Assembly: GCF_965224175.1 (NCBI RefSeq) | Contig: NZ_OZ245041.1 | Coordinates: forward strand, 1,674,001-1,738,000 | From: Kordia sp965224175 | GTDB taxonomy: Bacteria; Bacteroidota; Bacteroidia; Flavobacteriales; Flavobacteriaceae | Length of the DNA: 64,000 nucleotides | Direction of reading: 5' to 3' | Shown: one piece after another, positions 8,688 through 20,955 of the stretch | Numbering within the stretch: the stretch's first letter is position 1 | Layout: the number at the start of each line of letters is the position of its first letter | Notes under the pieces: generated by a model | The model's input: the letters and a program-made list of their open reading frames with translations, nothing else | Database searches by the model: none | What the model was told of the DNA's origin: nothing | Made by a program: the position numbers and the translations under genes

Positions 8688-9086
8688 TTATACACAGCAT
8701 TGTTCTTCTTGACATTTACAGTATTTTTTATTGTATAGATGAAGAAATACTAAAGCCATAGAAACAATGTATATAGCATATTCTGGTATAGGCAACAAAG
8801 CCATTTTTTCGTTTAAAATGATAATACATAAACACGTCCAAGCGCTCCAAAGCGCATATTTCATCCATAATTTACTTGTGGTTTTTGTTGACCAATATAT
8901 AGCCATGAAAGAAATTAGTAGAAAAACATAGTCTAAGGTTTTCCACCAAAGAGGCGCGGAAACCTCGTGACTAATAATTTGGGTTTGTACTATAAAAAGC
9001 ATAGGTGTTAATAAACAGTGTAGCAAACAAAGACTGCTTGCAAATATTCCTATATTGTCTGACTTACTTTTGTATAAAATCATCAT
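8688..9086 (-). CDS. MerC-domain membrane protein
   Basis: About 132 residues with four predicted membrane helices. The N-terminal FASSLCLLHCLLTPML carries the paired cysteines typical of the MerC mercury-transport family (PF03203), and the C-terminus is Cys-rich (KYCKCQEEQCCV). Bacteroidota MerC-like proteins often accompany Fur/Zur-family regulators and may handle zinc or other soft metals rather than mercury. The longer frame back to 9191 would overlap the divergent regulator and cross the operator palindrome. The paired Met codons at 9086 and 9083 are the sensible starts. Confidence 0.8.
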   Translation of the reverse strand: MMILYKSKSDNIGIFASSLCLLHCLLTPMLFIVQTQIISHEVSAPLWWKTLDYVFLLISFMAIYWSTKTTSKLWMKYALWSAWTCLCIIILNEKMALLPIPEYAIYIVSMALVFLHLYNKKYCKCQEEQCCV

Positions 9087-9092
9087 ATTTAA

Positions 9093-9107
9093 TGCAACTA
9101 AGTTGCA
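9093..9107. promoter_or_regulatory. Palindromic operator, Zur/Fur-type
   Basis: TGCAACT-A-AGTTGCA is a perfect 7-1-7 palindrome in the divergent intergenic region, 7 bases from the MerC start and about 50 from the regulator start. Its symmetry fits the binding site of a Fur-superfamily dimer; I infer that the adjacent regulator binds it. Confidence 0.65.
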
Positions 9108-9123
9108 AAAGTAATTATTATTT

Positions 9124-9154
9124 TTGTTAATCCCATAAACTAACTTTAATTTTG
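9124..9154 (+). promoter_or_regulatory. Bacteroidota-type promoter of the Fur-family regulator
   Basis: TTG at 9124-9126, a 20-base spacer, then TAATTTTG at 9147-9154, matching the TTG...TAnnTTTG consensus. The -7 box ends only four bases before the ATG at 9159, so the transcript would be leaderless or nearly so. Confidence 0.6.
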
Positions 9155-9158
9155 TGGT

Positions 9159-9539
9159 ATGGGAGTGATAAGAAAAACAAAATCTGTACAAACATTGTTA
9201 GCAATTTTTGAAAAAAACAAAAATGCAATTTCTGCAGTACAGCTCGTTGACAGTTTGAAGAACGAAATGAACAAGACTACCATTTACAGAATTTTAGAAC
9301 GTTTGGAAAATGATGGTATTGTGCATTCGTTCATGGATAAAGATGGACGTACATGGTATGCAACATGCCACGGTTGCTCTGCTTCTCAACATCAAGATAT
9401 TCATCCACATTTTCAATGTCAAGATTGTGGTAATATAGATTGCCTAACGGTGGAAATGAAAATACCTGCAATACCAAACAGGAAGATTTCTTTTTCTCAT
9501 GTATTACTTATTGGGAAATGTGAAAATTGCCTTGCATAG
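9159..9539 (+). CDS. Fur-family transcriptional regulator (Zur-like)
   Basis: 126 residues. An N-terminal winged helix (about 1-65, with NKTTIYRILERLENDGIV as recognition region) is followed by a dimerisation domain with structural zinc CxxC pairs at 87-90 (CQDC) and 121-124 (CENC). Further potential metal ligands are C70, C73 and several His at 78-84. The CxxC pairs and short length suit a zinc-responsive Zur. It is divergent from the MerC gene with a 15-base palindrome between them, so autoregulation plus control of merC is likely. Confidence 0.88.
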   Translation: MGVIRKTKSVQTLLAIFEKNKNAISAVQLVDSLKNEMNKTTIYRILERLENDGIVHSFMDKDGRTWYATCHGCSASQHQDIHPHFQCQDCGNIDCLTVEMKIPAIPNRKISFSHVLLIGKCENCLA

Positions 9540-9589
9540 TTTTTGAATAAGATACTCCGTGTTTCCTACAGAATAAAAAAATATATTTT

Positions 9590-10018
9590 ATGTTTAGTAA
9601 AGCTGAATCGAGAAAATTACGTGAAGATTTTTGGATTTCGTTTGGAAAGTCATTTCCACGAAAGTGGATTTTGTATAATACCAAGATTCGTGATTTTTCG
9701 TTTAAGTTTTATTTTGACAAACGAAAAGCTATGGTGACGCTCGATATTGAAGATCAGAATATTGAGAACCGTATTAAGTATTGGGATAAAATGATTTCTT
9801 TAAAAACTATTTTAACTGACGAATTTCTTCCAGATGCTATTTTTGATGAAGCTTATGTTTTAGCTAATGGCAAAGAGATTTCTAGGATTTATTTAGAAAA
9901 ACACCAAGTGTCTATTCATAATAAAAATACTTGGCAAGAAACGATGGTTTTCCTAAACGAAACGATGCAGAAGTTTGAAGCATTTTATTATGAATATGAA
10001 GATTTTATTAAAGCTTGA
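9590..10018 (+). CDS. DUF4268-domain protein
   Basis: 142 residues, soluble, matching the DUF4268 pattern: starts MFSKAESRKLREDFWISFGKS, with a conserved LDIEDQNIENRIKYWDKM segment and aromatic C-terminus FEAFYYEYEDFI. Function unknown; the family is sometimes fused to or near restriction and nuclease genes elsewhere, which is not the case here. It is 50 bases downstream of the Fur-family gene on the same strand and could be read through from it. Confidence 0.8.
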   Translation: MFSKAESRKLREDFWISFGKSFPRKWILYNTKIRDFSFKFYFDKRKAMVTLDIEDQNIENRIKYWDKMISLKTILTDEFLPDAIFDEAYVLANGKEISRIYLEKHQVSIHNKNTWQETMVFLNETMQKFEAFYYEYEDFIKA

Positions 10019-10051
10019 GTTTGATTTTGTAATTTTTTTTTTTGATTAAGA

Positions 10052-10492
10052 CTATACTTTTTTAATCACATATGTTACAATTCCCCAAATGAGTAATTGT
10101 TTGTCTTTCGTTATTTTAATTGGTTTGTAATTATCATTTTCTGGCATAAGATATACACATTCTTTGGTCATTTTCAGTCGCTTTACCGTGAATTCTCCAT
10201 CTACATAACACACAGCAATTTTTCCATCTTTTGCAGGAATGCTTTTATCGATTACTAATAAGTCATTGTCATCTAATCCTGCTCCAATCATTGATTCTCC
10301 ACTTACACGTGCATAATACGTTGTATTTTCATCTCTAATGAGCTCTCTATCTAAACTGATACGTTTATTTTTAAAGTCGTCTGCTGGCGACGGAAATCCT
10401 GCTGAGATTCCTGCTGAAACAAATTCAAGATATACATTTCCTTGTACTGGCTTATGAAGTGTTAGTAACTCATCACTATATTTTCTTTTCAT
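10052..10492 (-). CDS. umuD: UmuD-like S24 peptidase, DNA polymerase V subunit
   Basis: 146 residues. It has the UmuD cleavage region SAGISAGFPSPADDF, with Ala31-Gly32 as the likely self-cleavage bond (E. coli uses Cys-Gly followed by the same FPSPADD). The catalytic pair is Ser67 in GESMIGAG and Lys104 in FTVKRL. After RecA-stimulated self-cleavage it would join UmuC for translesion synthesis. It lies 11 bases downstream of umuC, the reverse of the order in E. coli. Confidence 0.93.
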   Translation of the reverse strand: MKRKYSDELLTLHKPVQGNVYLEFVSAGISAGFPSPADDFKNKRISLDRELIRDENTTYYARVSGESMIGAGLDDNDLLVIDKSIPAKDGKIAVCYVDGEFTVKRLKMTKECVYLMPENDNYKPIKITKDKQLLIWGIVTYVIKKV

Positions 10493-10503
10493 CTGCTTTT
10501 CAA

Positions 10504-11769
10504 TTAAATAGTTTTACAATTTAAGGTAATAACGTCACTAAATTTAGTGGTATATTCGGGTGATAAATGTGCTTGTCTCATCTTCCATGTTCGTTGTAAA
10601 TCTTGATTTGCCATTTTTATTTTTCGACCGCCATATTTATCATTTATCGTATCCATAGTTTTCATAAGTTGCTCATGTTTTGGATCTTCATTTTTAAATA
10701 GATCGAGTTGTAAAGCATTTGTTTTTACTAAACCCATTAAAATTACGCCTGCTCTTTTGTATTTTATTCCAGGTTTAAAGATTTCTAATAGTGCTTTTTG
10801 TGCAAATTGATTGATGGTTAGTGTAGAATTTGTAGCGTATGGCAAGGTTAGTATCCTGCTAGCTCTGTATTGCGATTCGTTTTTCTTATTACGATCACTT
10901 TTAAGATATACCATGACAATATTACACGAAGAGTCTTGCATACGTAGTTTTTCTGAGCAACGAGAAGCAAAAGTTGCAATACGTTCTTTCATGTTTTCTC
11001 TATCTGAAAAAGTAAATTCAAAACTTCGAGTGGTTGCAATAGCTTTTTTGTGTTGTACTTCATCTTCTAGCTGAATGGTAGGTTCGCCTAATAAATCTTT
11101 TTTGAGCCGTAAACCTACAATAGACATGTTTCGTTTGACCCAATCGTCTGATAGTTTTGTAAATTCATATGCAGTTTGTGCGCCTTTGTTTTGCAAGCGC
11201 TTTGTATTTCCTCTACCAATTCCCCAAATAGCATCTACAGGCAACCATTTGAGTAGCTTGACTCTCTTTTCATCAGTATCAATTACATAATATCCATTTG
11301 TTTTTTTAGGAAATTTCTTTGCGATATTATTTGCTGCTTTTGATAATGCTTTTGTAGGTGCAATACCGACACTTACAGGAATTCCAGTACACTGAAGAAT
11401 ATAATTTTTGATGGTATTTCCTATTTTTTGATAATTGTTTGATACTGGTAGTTTTAAGAAAGCTTCATCTATACTGTACACTTCTACTTCAGGCGAAAAG
11501 TTTTCAAGAAGTTTCATCACGCGTTCACTCATATCTCCATATAGAGAATAGTTAGACGATCGTACTTTAATGTTTTTTTCAACGATGATATTTTTATATT
11601 TAAAAAGTGGAGCTCCCATAGGAATTCCTAAAGCTTTGGCTTCTCTACTTCTTGAGATCACACAGCCATCGTTATTAGATAATATTGCCAGTGGTTGATC
11701 TATTAGTGTCGGATCGAAAGCACGTTCGCATGAAGCGAAAAAGCTATTACAGTCAATTATTGCATACAT
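10504..11769 (-). CDS. umuC: Y-family DNA polymerase, UmuC
   Basis: 421 residues. Palm motifs are MYAIIDCNSFFASCERAFDP at the N-terminus and YSIDEAF near residue 97, providing the catalytic acidic residues. The helix-hairpin-helix region has DAIWGIGRGNTKRLQNKG. The C-terminal little-finger/DUF4113 end (SPEYTTKFSDVITL) is typical of UmuC rather than DinB. It is the catalytic subunit of error-prone polymerase V and is transcribed first, with umuD following after 11 bases. I saw no clear LexA-type operator in the 130 bases upstream. Confidence 0.93.
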   Translation of the reverse strand: MYAIIDCNSFFASCERAFDPTLIDQPLAILSNNDGCVISRSREAKALGIPMGAPLFKYKNIIVEKNIKVRSSNYSLYGDMSERVMKLLENFSPEVEVYSIDEAFLKLPVSNNYQKIGNTIKNYILQCTGIPVSVGIAPTKALSKAANNIAKKFPKKTNGYYVIDTDEKRVKLLKWLPVDAIWGIGRGNTKRLQNKGAQTAYEFTKLSDDWVKRNMSIVGLRLKKDLLGEPTIQLEDEVQHKKAIATTRSFEFTFSDRENMKERIATFASRCSEKLRMQDSSCNIVMVYLKSDRNKKNESQYRASRILTLPYATNSTLTINQFAQKALLEIFKPGIKYKRAGVILMGLVKTNALQLDLFKNEDPKHEQLMKTMDTINDKYGGRKIKMANQDLQRTWKMRQAHLSPEYTTKFSDVITLNCKTI

Positions 11770-11852
11770 ATTTTAAGGGGAATTATGTATAAAATTAATT
11801 GAACATTTACTTTGTGGAGAAAGTTTGGATGGGTTATTCCTGTCTTTGCAGC

Positions 11853-11881
11853 AAAAAAAAGCAGCTCGAAAGCTGCTTTTT
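11853..11881 (-). terminator. Intrinsic terminator of the large metalloprotease gene
   Basis: AAAAAGCAGCT, loop CGAA, AGCTGCTTTTT. On the minus strand the stem is followed by eight T (complement of 11853-11860). It sits 22 bases after the metalloprotease stop codon and insulates umuC. Confidence 0.85.
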
Positions 11882-11903
11882 ATAAAGTATGTAAGAAATG
11901 GTA

Positions 11904-14399
11904 TTACTTCGGATCTAAAATTGCATCGATACGCTCAATAGCATCTCTTAAATGTATTTTACTCATTGAATCACCAGTACGTCCAATTGCGCTTCTGATT
12001 TGTCTTTTTAATGTATTTAATTCAGCTCTTACAACCGCACGTAAATCTGATTGACTCGTGTTTATTGGTGTAAACTTCACATAATCACTACTACGTCTTG
12101 GTCCTCGAGGACTCTCTGCTGTCATTAAATAAGCTAATCTATCAATATGTGCTCTTTGCAAATTACGGCGATATGCATCAATTTTTCTACCTGAACGTAA
12201 TTCTGTCCAAACACCATTGCGTAAATCACGCATCATTTCTAAAATAGAATATGCTTCATTTCCGTTTAGTGCTTCATTCTCCATTACACGTGCCATTCTA
12301 CCAAGTTCTAAAATTCTATTTAATGTACGAACTTGTGTACCTCTTATTCTTTCTGTATTTCCAGAATATTTTGTTTTATTAAAGATATTTTCATCTAATA
12401 ACCATTCTGGAGTCTTGAATAATTGATCGTTGATAAACTTTAAAGCTCTTTTTTGGTCTGCTTTCGCTACAGGTGTGTATACTGCTCCATCTTGATCGTA
12501 TGTTTTATAGTGCTCATAAACTCCTCCAATATTTGAAGAAACATGTCCCATATAACGATTAAATTGACCTAATACTTGACCATACATTGTATTTAAATCA
12601 TCATAGTTTTTACCATCTTCGGCAGTCCATTTGATTAAGTTTGGAACAATTCTTTTTAAGTTTTTGATCCCGTAATCACTTGCTTTCATAGCATCATCTC
12701 CTAAATCCTCTGTTTGAGAACTAGGATCAACTACATCGCCAGCTTGTTGGTGTCCAAATCGGTACATTGGATCTCCAGCTTTCTCAAGAATCCATTTATC
12801 TAATGTTTTCTTTTCATCCTTTCCTGTTTTAGCATCTAAAATTGGTCGATATCCCCAACTAATAGCGTATTTATCATAAGGACCAATATTTGGCATTAAA
12901 GCTACTCCTTCGTCTCCTGGTTGTGCTACATAATTAAAACGTGCATAATCCATAATAGAAGGCGCAGTTCCATATTTTTTAGTAAACTCAGCGTCACGTA
13001 ATTTATCTACTGGATATGCAACACTGCTTCCCATGTTATGTGGTAAACCTAATGTATGCCCAACTTCGTGTGCAGATACGAAACGAATCAAACGTCCCAT
13101 TACTTCATTTTTAAATTCTAATGATTGCGCATCCTTATTAATTGCTGCCGTTTGAATAAAGAACCAATTTCTTAATAAACTCATTACATTATGATACCAA
13201 TTAATGTCACTTTCTAAAATTTCTCCACTTCTTGGGTCACTTACATGAGGTCCATTTGCATTTGGAATTGGAGAGGCTAAGTAACGAACTACTGAATAAC
13301 GTACATCTTCAGGGCTCCAATCTGGGTCTTCTTCAGGAGAAGGAGGATCTTTAGCGATAATTGCCTCTTTGAAACCTGCTGCTTCAAAAGCTACTTGCCA
13401 ATCTTCGATTCCTTGTTTAATATATGGCTTCCATTCTTCTGGTGTAGCTCGATCCACATAATAAACAATTTGTTTTTTTGGAACTACAAGTTCTCCTCTT
13501 TTAAACTTTTCTATATCTTCATATCGTACTTCTAATCTCCAACGATCTAAAAAAGTTACTTGTTTACTTTTTTGAGCTTTCAATCCATAATCTACTTGAC
13601 TACTTGTAAACCATCCTACACGCTCATCAAAATAACGTCTTTTCATTGGTTCTTTTGGTAATAAGATCATAGAATTACTCATTTCTACAGAAATAGATCC
13701 AACACTCCCATTTGATGGTGGAGAACCTGCATTATAAGTCTTTACATGTCTTGTCTCAATATTCAAAGGATAACTCTTTAACTTATCAATATAAGACCTA
13801 GAAGCATCTAAACGAGAAATTTTATACTGTCTTCTTCTAAATTGTGGAATTCCTAAAGCTTTTACATCTTTAGAAAACAAAGGAGTAACATCAATAATAG
13901 TATTCAATGAATCTTTACTAAATGCTTTAATTGGGAAAGCATATAAAATAGGCTCAAAATTTGAATTGACTACAGCTTCATGTACAGGTAAAGAATCAGC
14001 AGCTACAACACTATGAGAAACAACTCTCAACAAGACTTGTTTTTTATTTTTTTCCCAACGGAGTACTTGAGTATTTTGTTTTCCTCCCCCAAAACCAAGC
14101 CCTGAAGCAGTTTTTGCGATTCTGGTTACCATTAACATCTCTCTATTAAAAAGAGTATCTGGTATTTCATAAAAATACTTATCATTCAACTCATGAACAG
14201 TGAATAAACCTTCATCACTCTTGGCATCTTTAGTAATAACTTTATTATATGGCTGAATGCCTCCTTTCTTTGGTCTTTTCTTTGGTTTTGTTGATGTTAC
14301 TGCTCCTTTTTTACTTGCCGAAGCTTTTTTAGCTGTTGAACAAGAAGTCACAGAAATTAACAACATACCCAAAAGAAATAATGGTATTTTTCTTAACAT
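11904..14399 (-). CDS. Zinc-dependent lipoprotein metalloprotease (DUF5118-DUF5117-zincin)
   Basis: 831 residues. A lipobox signal peptide ending SVTSC places it in the cell envelope. The N-terminal part (about 50-300) corresponds to DUF5118 plus DUF5117. The zincin motif HEVGHTLGLPHNMGSS (extended HExxHxxGxxH) lies near residue 441, followed by a Met-turn-like SIMDYARFNYVAQPGD. This is a standard Bacteroidota family, probably degrading exported peptides or proteins, with no characterised substrate that I can name. It has its own terminator and is a single-gene unit facing the same way as the rRNA operon behind it. Confidence 0.9.
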   Translation of the reverse strand: MLRKIPLFLLGMLLISVTSCSTAKKASASKKGAVTSTKPKKRPKKGGIQPYNKVITKDAKSDEGLFTVHELNDKYFYEIPDTLFNREMLMVTRIAKTASGLGFGGGKQNTQVLRWEKNKKQVLLRVVSHSVVAADSLPVHEAVVNSNFEPILYAFPIKAFSKDSLNTIIDVTPLFSKDVKALGIPQFRRRQYKISRLDASRSYIDKLKSYPLNIETRHVKTYNAGSPPSNGSVGSISVEMSNSMILLPKEPMKRRYFDERVGWFTSSQVDYGLKAQKSKQVTFLDRWRLEVRYEDIEKFKRGELVVPKKQIVYYVDRATPEEWKPYIKQGIEDWQVAFEAAGFKEAIIAKDPPSPEEDPDWSPEDVRYSVVRYLASPIPNANGPHVSDPRSGEILESDINWYHNVMSLLRNWFFIQTAAINKDAQSLEFKNEVMGRLIRFVSAHEVGHTLGLPHNMGSSVAYPVDKLRDAEFTKKYGTAPSIMDYARFNYVAQPGDEGVALMPNIGPYDKYAISWGYRPILDAKTGKDEKKTLDKWILEKAGDPMYRFGHQQAGDVVDPSSQTEDLGDDAMKASDYGIKNLKRIVPNLIKWTAEDGKNYDDLNTMYGQVLGQFNRYMGHVSSNIGGVYEHYKTYDQDGAVYTPVAKADQKRALKFINDQLFKTPEWLLDENIFNKTKYSGNTERIRGTQVRTLNRILELGRMARVMENEALNGNEAYSILEMMRDLRNGVWTELRSGRKIDAYRRNLQRAHIDRLAYLMTAESPRGPRRSSDYVKFTPINTSQSDLRAVVRAELNTLKRQIRSAIGRTGDSMSKIHLRDAIERIDAILDPK

Positions 14400-14622
14400 A
14401 GTTTGGATTAATTAGTTTTGAGTGTGAAATTAAGAATAAGCAAAGACTAAAAAGACATATTAAGAATATTTTAAGATATCTTTAACTAGTAAAAAGTCTT
14501 AACTACCTACTATACAAATAGAATATACTTTTACTTTGAAGGTAAAACTATAAAATCAGTTTAATTTTTTTAAGGGGTAAGATTTAGTTTTTGCTTAGTA
14601 TATAGATAAGTATATAAAACAA
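14400..14622. other. AT-rich gap between the metalloprotease and rRNA operon
   Basis: 223 bases with no gene visible. It should hold the metalloprotease promoter (minus strand), but no exact TAnnTTTG box was found. Confidence 0.4.
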
Positions 14623-14655
14623 AAAACCCTTACCATATATCATGATAAGGGTTTT
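14623..14655 (-). terminator. rRNA operon terminator
   Basis: AAAACCCTTA (14623-14632) pairs with TAAGGGTTTT (14646-14655), with a 13-base loop. On the minus strand it follows the 5S gene and the stem ends in a T run. Confidence 0.75.
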
Positions 14656-14660
14656 AAAAA

Positions 14661-14768
14661 AAGGCGGCGACATACTCTCCCACATTTCTGCAGTACCATC
14701 TGCGCTAATAGGCTTAACTTCTCTGTTCGGAATGGTAAGAGGTGAGCCCCATTGCTATAACCACCTTA
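14661..14768 (-). rRNA. rrf: 5S ribosomal RNA
   Basis: About 108 bases with the 5S hallmarks on the minus strand: a 5' segment complementary to the 3' segment, and the conserved ACTTCTCTGTTCGGAATGG and GAGCCCCATTGC regions as read on the plus strand. It is the last gene of the operon; ends are approximate. Confidence 0.93.
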
Positions 14769-14807
14769 AATCTTTCAGTGACAATTCAAAATCACCGTAT
14801 AAGTTAA

Positions 14808-14822
14808 CATATTGAGATAAAA
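14808..14822. repeat. Distal half of the pre-23S processing stem
   Basis: CATATTGAGATAAAA on the plus strand is the exact reverse complement of 17729-17743 on the other side of the 23S gene. The transcript can therefore form a 15-bp stem enclosing 23S rRNA, the usual RNase III substrate. Confidence 0.65.
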
Positions 14823-14845
14823 CAAAAGTATTTACAAAATAATAA

Positions 14846-17675
<2,830 letters not shown>

Positions 17676-17728
17676 TGCTCTTTATTATTTTTGTTCTCTC
17701 GAAGATTATTTTATTAATCTCGTTTCTC

Positions 17729-17743
17729 TTTTATCTCAATATG
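17729..17743. repeat. Proximal half of the pre-23S processing stem
   Basis: TTTTATCTCAATATG, exact inverted repeat of 14808-14822, between tRNA-Ala and 23S. It is followed by TCAATGAACTT, a segment also seen near 19730 and 20005 upstream of 16S, probably an rRNA leader/antitermination element. Confidence 0.6.
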
Positions 17744-17774
17744 TCAATGAACTTTTTCAACTTTACGTCGATCG

Positions 17775-17848
17775 TGGAGAATATCGGAGTCGAACCGATG
17801 ACCTCCTGCGTGCAAGGCAGGCGCTCTAGCCAGCTGAGCTAATCCCCC
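17775..17848 (-). tRNA. tRNA-Ala (anticodon TGC)
   Basis: 74 bases. Minus strand begins GGGGGATTAGCTCAGCTGG, with anticodon loop CTTGCAC (TGC) and T-arm GGTTCGACTCC. The acceptor stem pairs with G-T pairs allowed; a complete CCA end is not encoded. It lies in the 16S-23S spacer with tRNA-Ile, as usual. Confidence 0.95.
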
Positions 17849-17927
17849 ATTTATGAAATTCAGAATCTAATGAATTCAGAATTATGAAGGTTGAATCCTC
17901 TAACTTCCAGAATTTCCTCTATACTTG

Positions 17928-18001
17928 TAGTCTCAGGCAGACTCGAACTGCCGACCTCTACATTATCAGTGTAGCGCTCTAACCAGCTGAGCTATGAGAC
18001 T
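17928..18001 (-). tRNA. tRNA-Ile (anticodon GAT)
   Basis: 74 bases. Acceptor stem AGTCTCA/TGAGACT is perfect, the D-arm is AGCTCAGCTGGTTAGAGC, the anticodon loop CTGATAA (GAT) and the T-arm GCAGTTCGAGTCTGC. It is first in the 16S-23S spacer in transcription order. Confidence 0.95.
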
Positions 18002-18036
18002 CTACTTGTATTTCGTTCAATTTCTTAATTAACAGC

Positions 18037-18051
18037 TAAGCAAAAACAATC
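18037..18051. repeat. Possible distal half of the pre-16S processing stem
   Basis: TAAGCAAAAACAATC largely pairs with GATGTCTTTGCTTA at 19664-19677 on the far side of 16S, allowing an imperfect stem around the 16S precursor. Confidence 0.4.
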
Positions 18052-18087
18052 TCTCGATCATTTATATATAATTATTCGTCGTCTCTC

Positions 18088-19613
<1,526 letters not shown>

Positions 19614-19778
19614 TTGTTCTTTAATATATTATCAAACTCCGAAAAATTATCTACTTCTCAAAAGATGTCTTTGCTTATGTTTTTTATCATTATCTTATTC
19701 CTAAAATAATTGCTGCTAATCAATATGTCAATGAACTTCTAATTCTCTATTTCCTAAACTTCCTTCCGAAAGCGGGTG

Positions 19779-19812
19779 CAAATATAAAACCCTTTTTTCA
19801 TTCTAACAAAAC
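19779..19812 (-). promoter_or_regulatory. rRNA promoter, 16S-proximal of three
   Basis: On the minus strand GTTTTG (19807-19812), a 20-base spacer, then TATATTTG (19779-19786), an excellent match to the Bacteroidota consensus. It is followed by GCACCCGCT, a GC-rich discriminator shared with two upstream copies. Confidence 0.8.
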
Positions 19813-19919
19813 TTTTTTAAGATTTTTTTTGAAGCTCTCTCGCAAACTTCTTGCCTCTTAAATTTTAATAGTTTTCCTATTCAGAACTTATATAAAAACG
19901 TTCCCGTTTTTAGCGGATG

Positions 19920-19927
19920 CAAACATA
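19920..19927 (-). promoter_or_regulatory. rRNA promoter -7 box, middle of three
   Basis: TATGTTTG on the minus strand, followed by CATCCGCT. The -33 region reads GTTTTCTG, a weaker match than its neighbours. Confidence 0.65.
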
Positions 19928-20045
19928 CAACCTTTTTTATTCCACAGAAAACTTTTTTAAAACTTTTTTCAAAAAACTTCTATCTAATCTTAAACCAGTA
20001 ATCAATGAACTTTTTTAACGCCAATTCTTATCGTTTTAGCGGCTG

Positions 20046-20074
20046 CAAATATAAAGACGTTTTTGAAACAAACA
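20046..20074 (-). promoter_or_regulatory. rRNA promoter, most distal of three
   Basis: Minus-strand TTG near 20073-20075, a 19-base spacer, then TATATTTG (20046-20053), followed by CAGCCGCT, the same discriminator pattern as the other two. Confidence 0.7.
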
Positions 20075-20166
20075 ACATTTCTTAGATGTTTTTTCTAAAA
20101 AAATATAATTATTCTATGTTTCTGAAAAAGGATAATAAAAGTAGTGATTTTTATTTTCCCTCGCAA

Positions 20167-20844
20167 CTATTTCTTTTCCTTGACTTTAGAGTTCCATTTA
20201 TCTGTTAATTCTAGATAAGAGAATGGTAGTAATGATGGTTGTCTTTTTAATTGATTGTTGTAGAATGCGCGTTGTAGTATGTCTTCTATTAAGAAATCTT
20301 CGTGATTAGATTGAGGTTTGAATTCTCTTTTTAAAGATATATCGAATAGATTTGCAGTAGTATTGTACCAAAATGCTTTCCAGCCACTACGTAAACGTTT
20401 CACTAAATTGAATGCAGTTTCGCCAGTTTGTCTATGAATCAGCTTCACGAGTATTTGACCTTCTGTTTTTGTAAGCTTCTTTAGTTTTGCTGTTAGTTCT
20501 TTTTCAATGAATTTTTGAACTCGTTTGGTATATCTTCGCCGTTTTGATTTGGAATCAATATTATCTAGCCTTTCATTTAATTTTACTAATCGCTCCGCAG
20601 CGAGCTTTGCATAGGGATATACTTTTAATGTTTTTCTTCTTAGGATTAGATATCGAATACGTTCTTCTTTAGAAGAAAATTTTAATTTATTGAATACAAT
20701 TACCTCATCTAACTCTATTGAAGAACGTGGAATGGAATCACCTTCAATGAGAAACTGCTTTACCTTTGTTGTGTCTTGCTGTATAATTTGTGCTTGTCCC
20801 ACATAGGTAATCAATATTAATAGTATAAGATTAATTCTTTTCAT
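20167..20844 (-). CDS. DUF4294-domain exported protein
   Basis: 225 residues with a signal peptide (hydrophobic to VGQAQ). The body has a Lys/Arg-rich helical core (LRRKTLKVYPYAKLAAERLVKLNERL and KRVQKFIEKELTAKLKKLTKTEGQILVKLIHRQTG), the DUF4294 signature. Function unknown. It is divergently adjacent to an M42 peptidase gene, an arrangement I recall from other Flavobacteriaceae, so the two may be functionally linked. Its 3' end faces the rRNA promoters. Confidence 0.85.
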   Translation of the reverse strand: MKRINLILLILITYVGQAQIIQQDTTKVKQFLIEGDSIPRSSIELDEVIVFNKLKFSSKEERIRYLILRRKTLKVYPYAKLAAERLVKLNERLDNIDSKSKRRRYTKRVQKFIEKELTAKLKKLTKTEGQILVKLIHRQTGETAFNLVKRLRSGWKAFWYNTTANLFDISLKREFKPQSNHEDFLIEDILQRAFYNNQLKRQPSLLPFSYLELTDKWNSKVKEKK

Positions 20845-20955
20845 GCTTTGACTAGAAATTCTTTCAATTTTTATTCCAAATGTACTAATTCGTACTCGTA
20901 TAACTATTAAATCTATTTTAATATTATTATTTTCGTCTAATTAAATTAAAAATTT

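Larger units (their letters stand above)
19678..20166. other. rRNA leader and promoter region
   Basis: No protein gene. The region contains three tandem promoters and repeated leader segments (ATCAATATGTCAATGAACTT near 19718 and a related one near 20000). Confidence 0.7.

Noticed and set aside
8688..9191. Longer MerC reading frame starting at 9191
   Set aside because: It would overlap the divergent regulator gene and read through the operator palindrome; the Met codons at 9083/9086 start the membrane protein properly.
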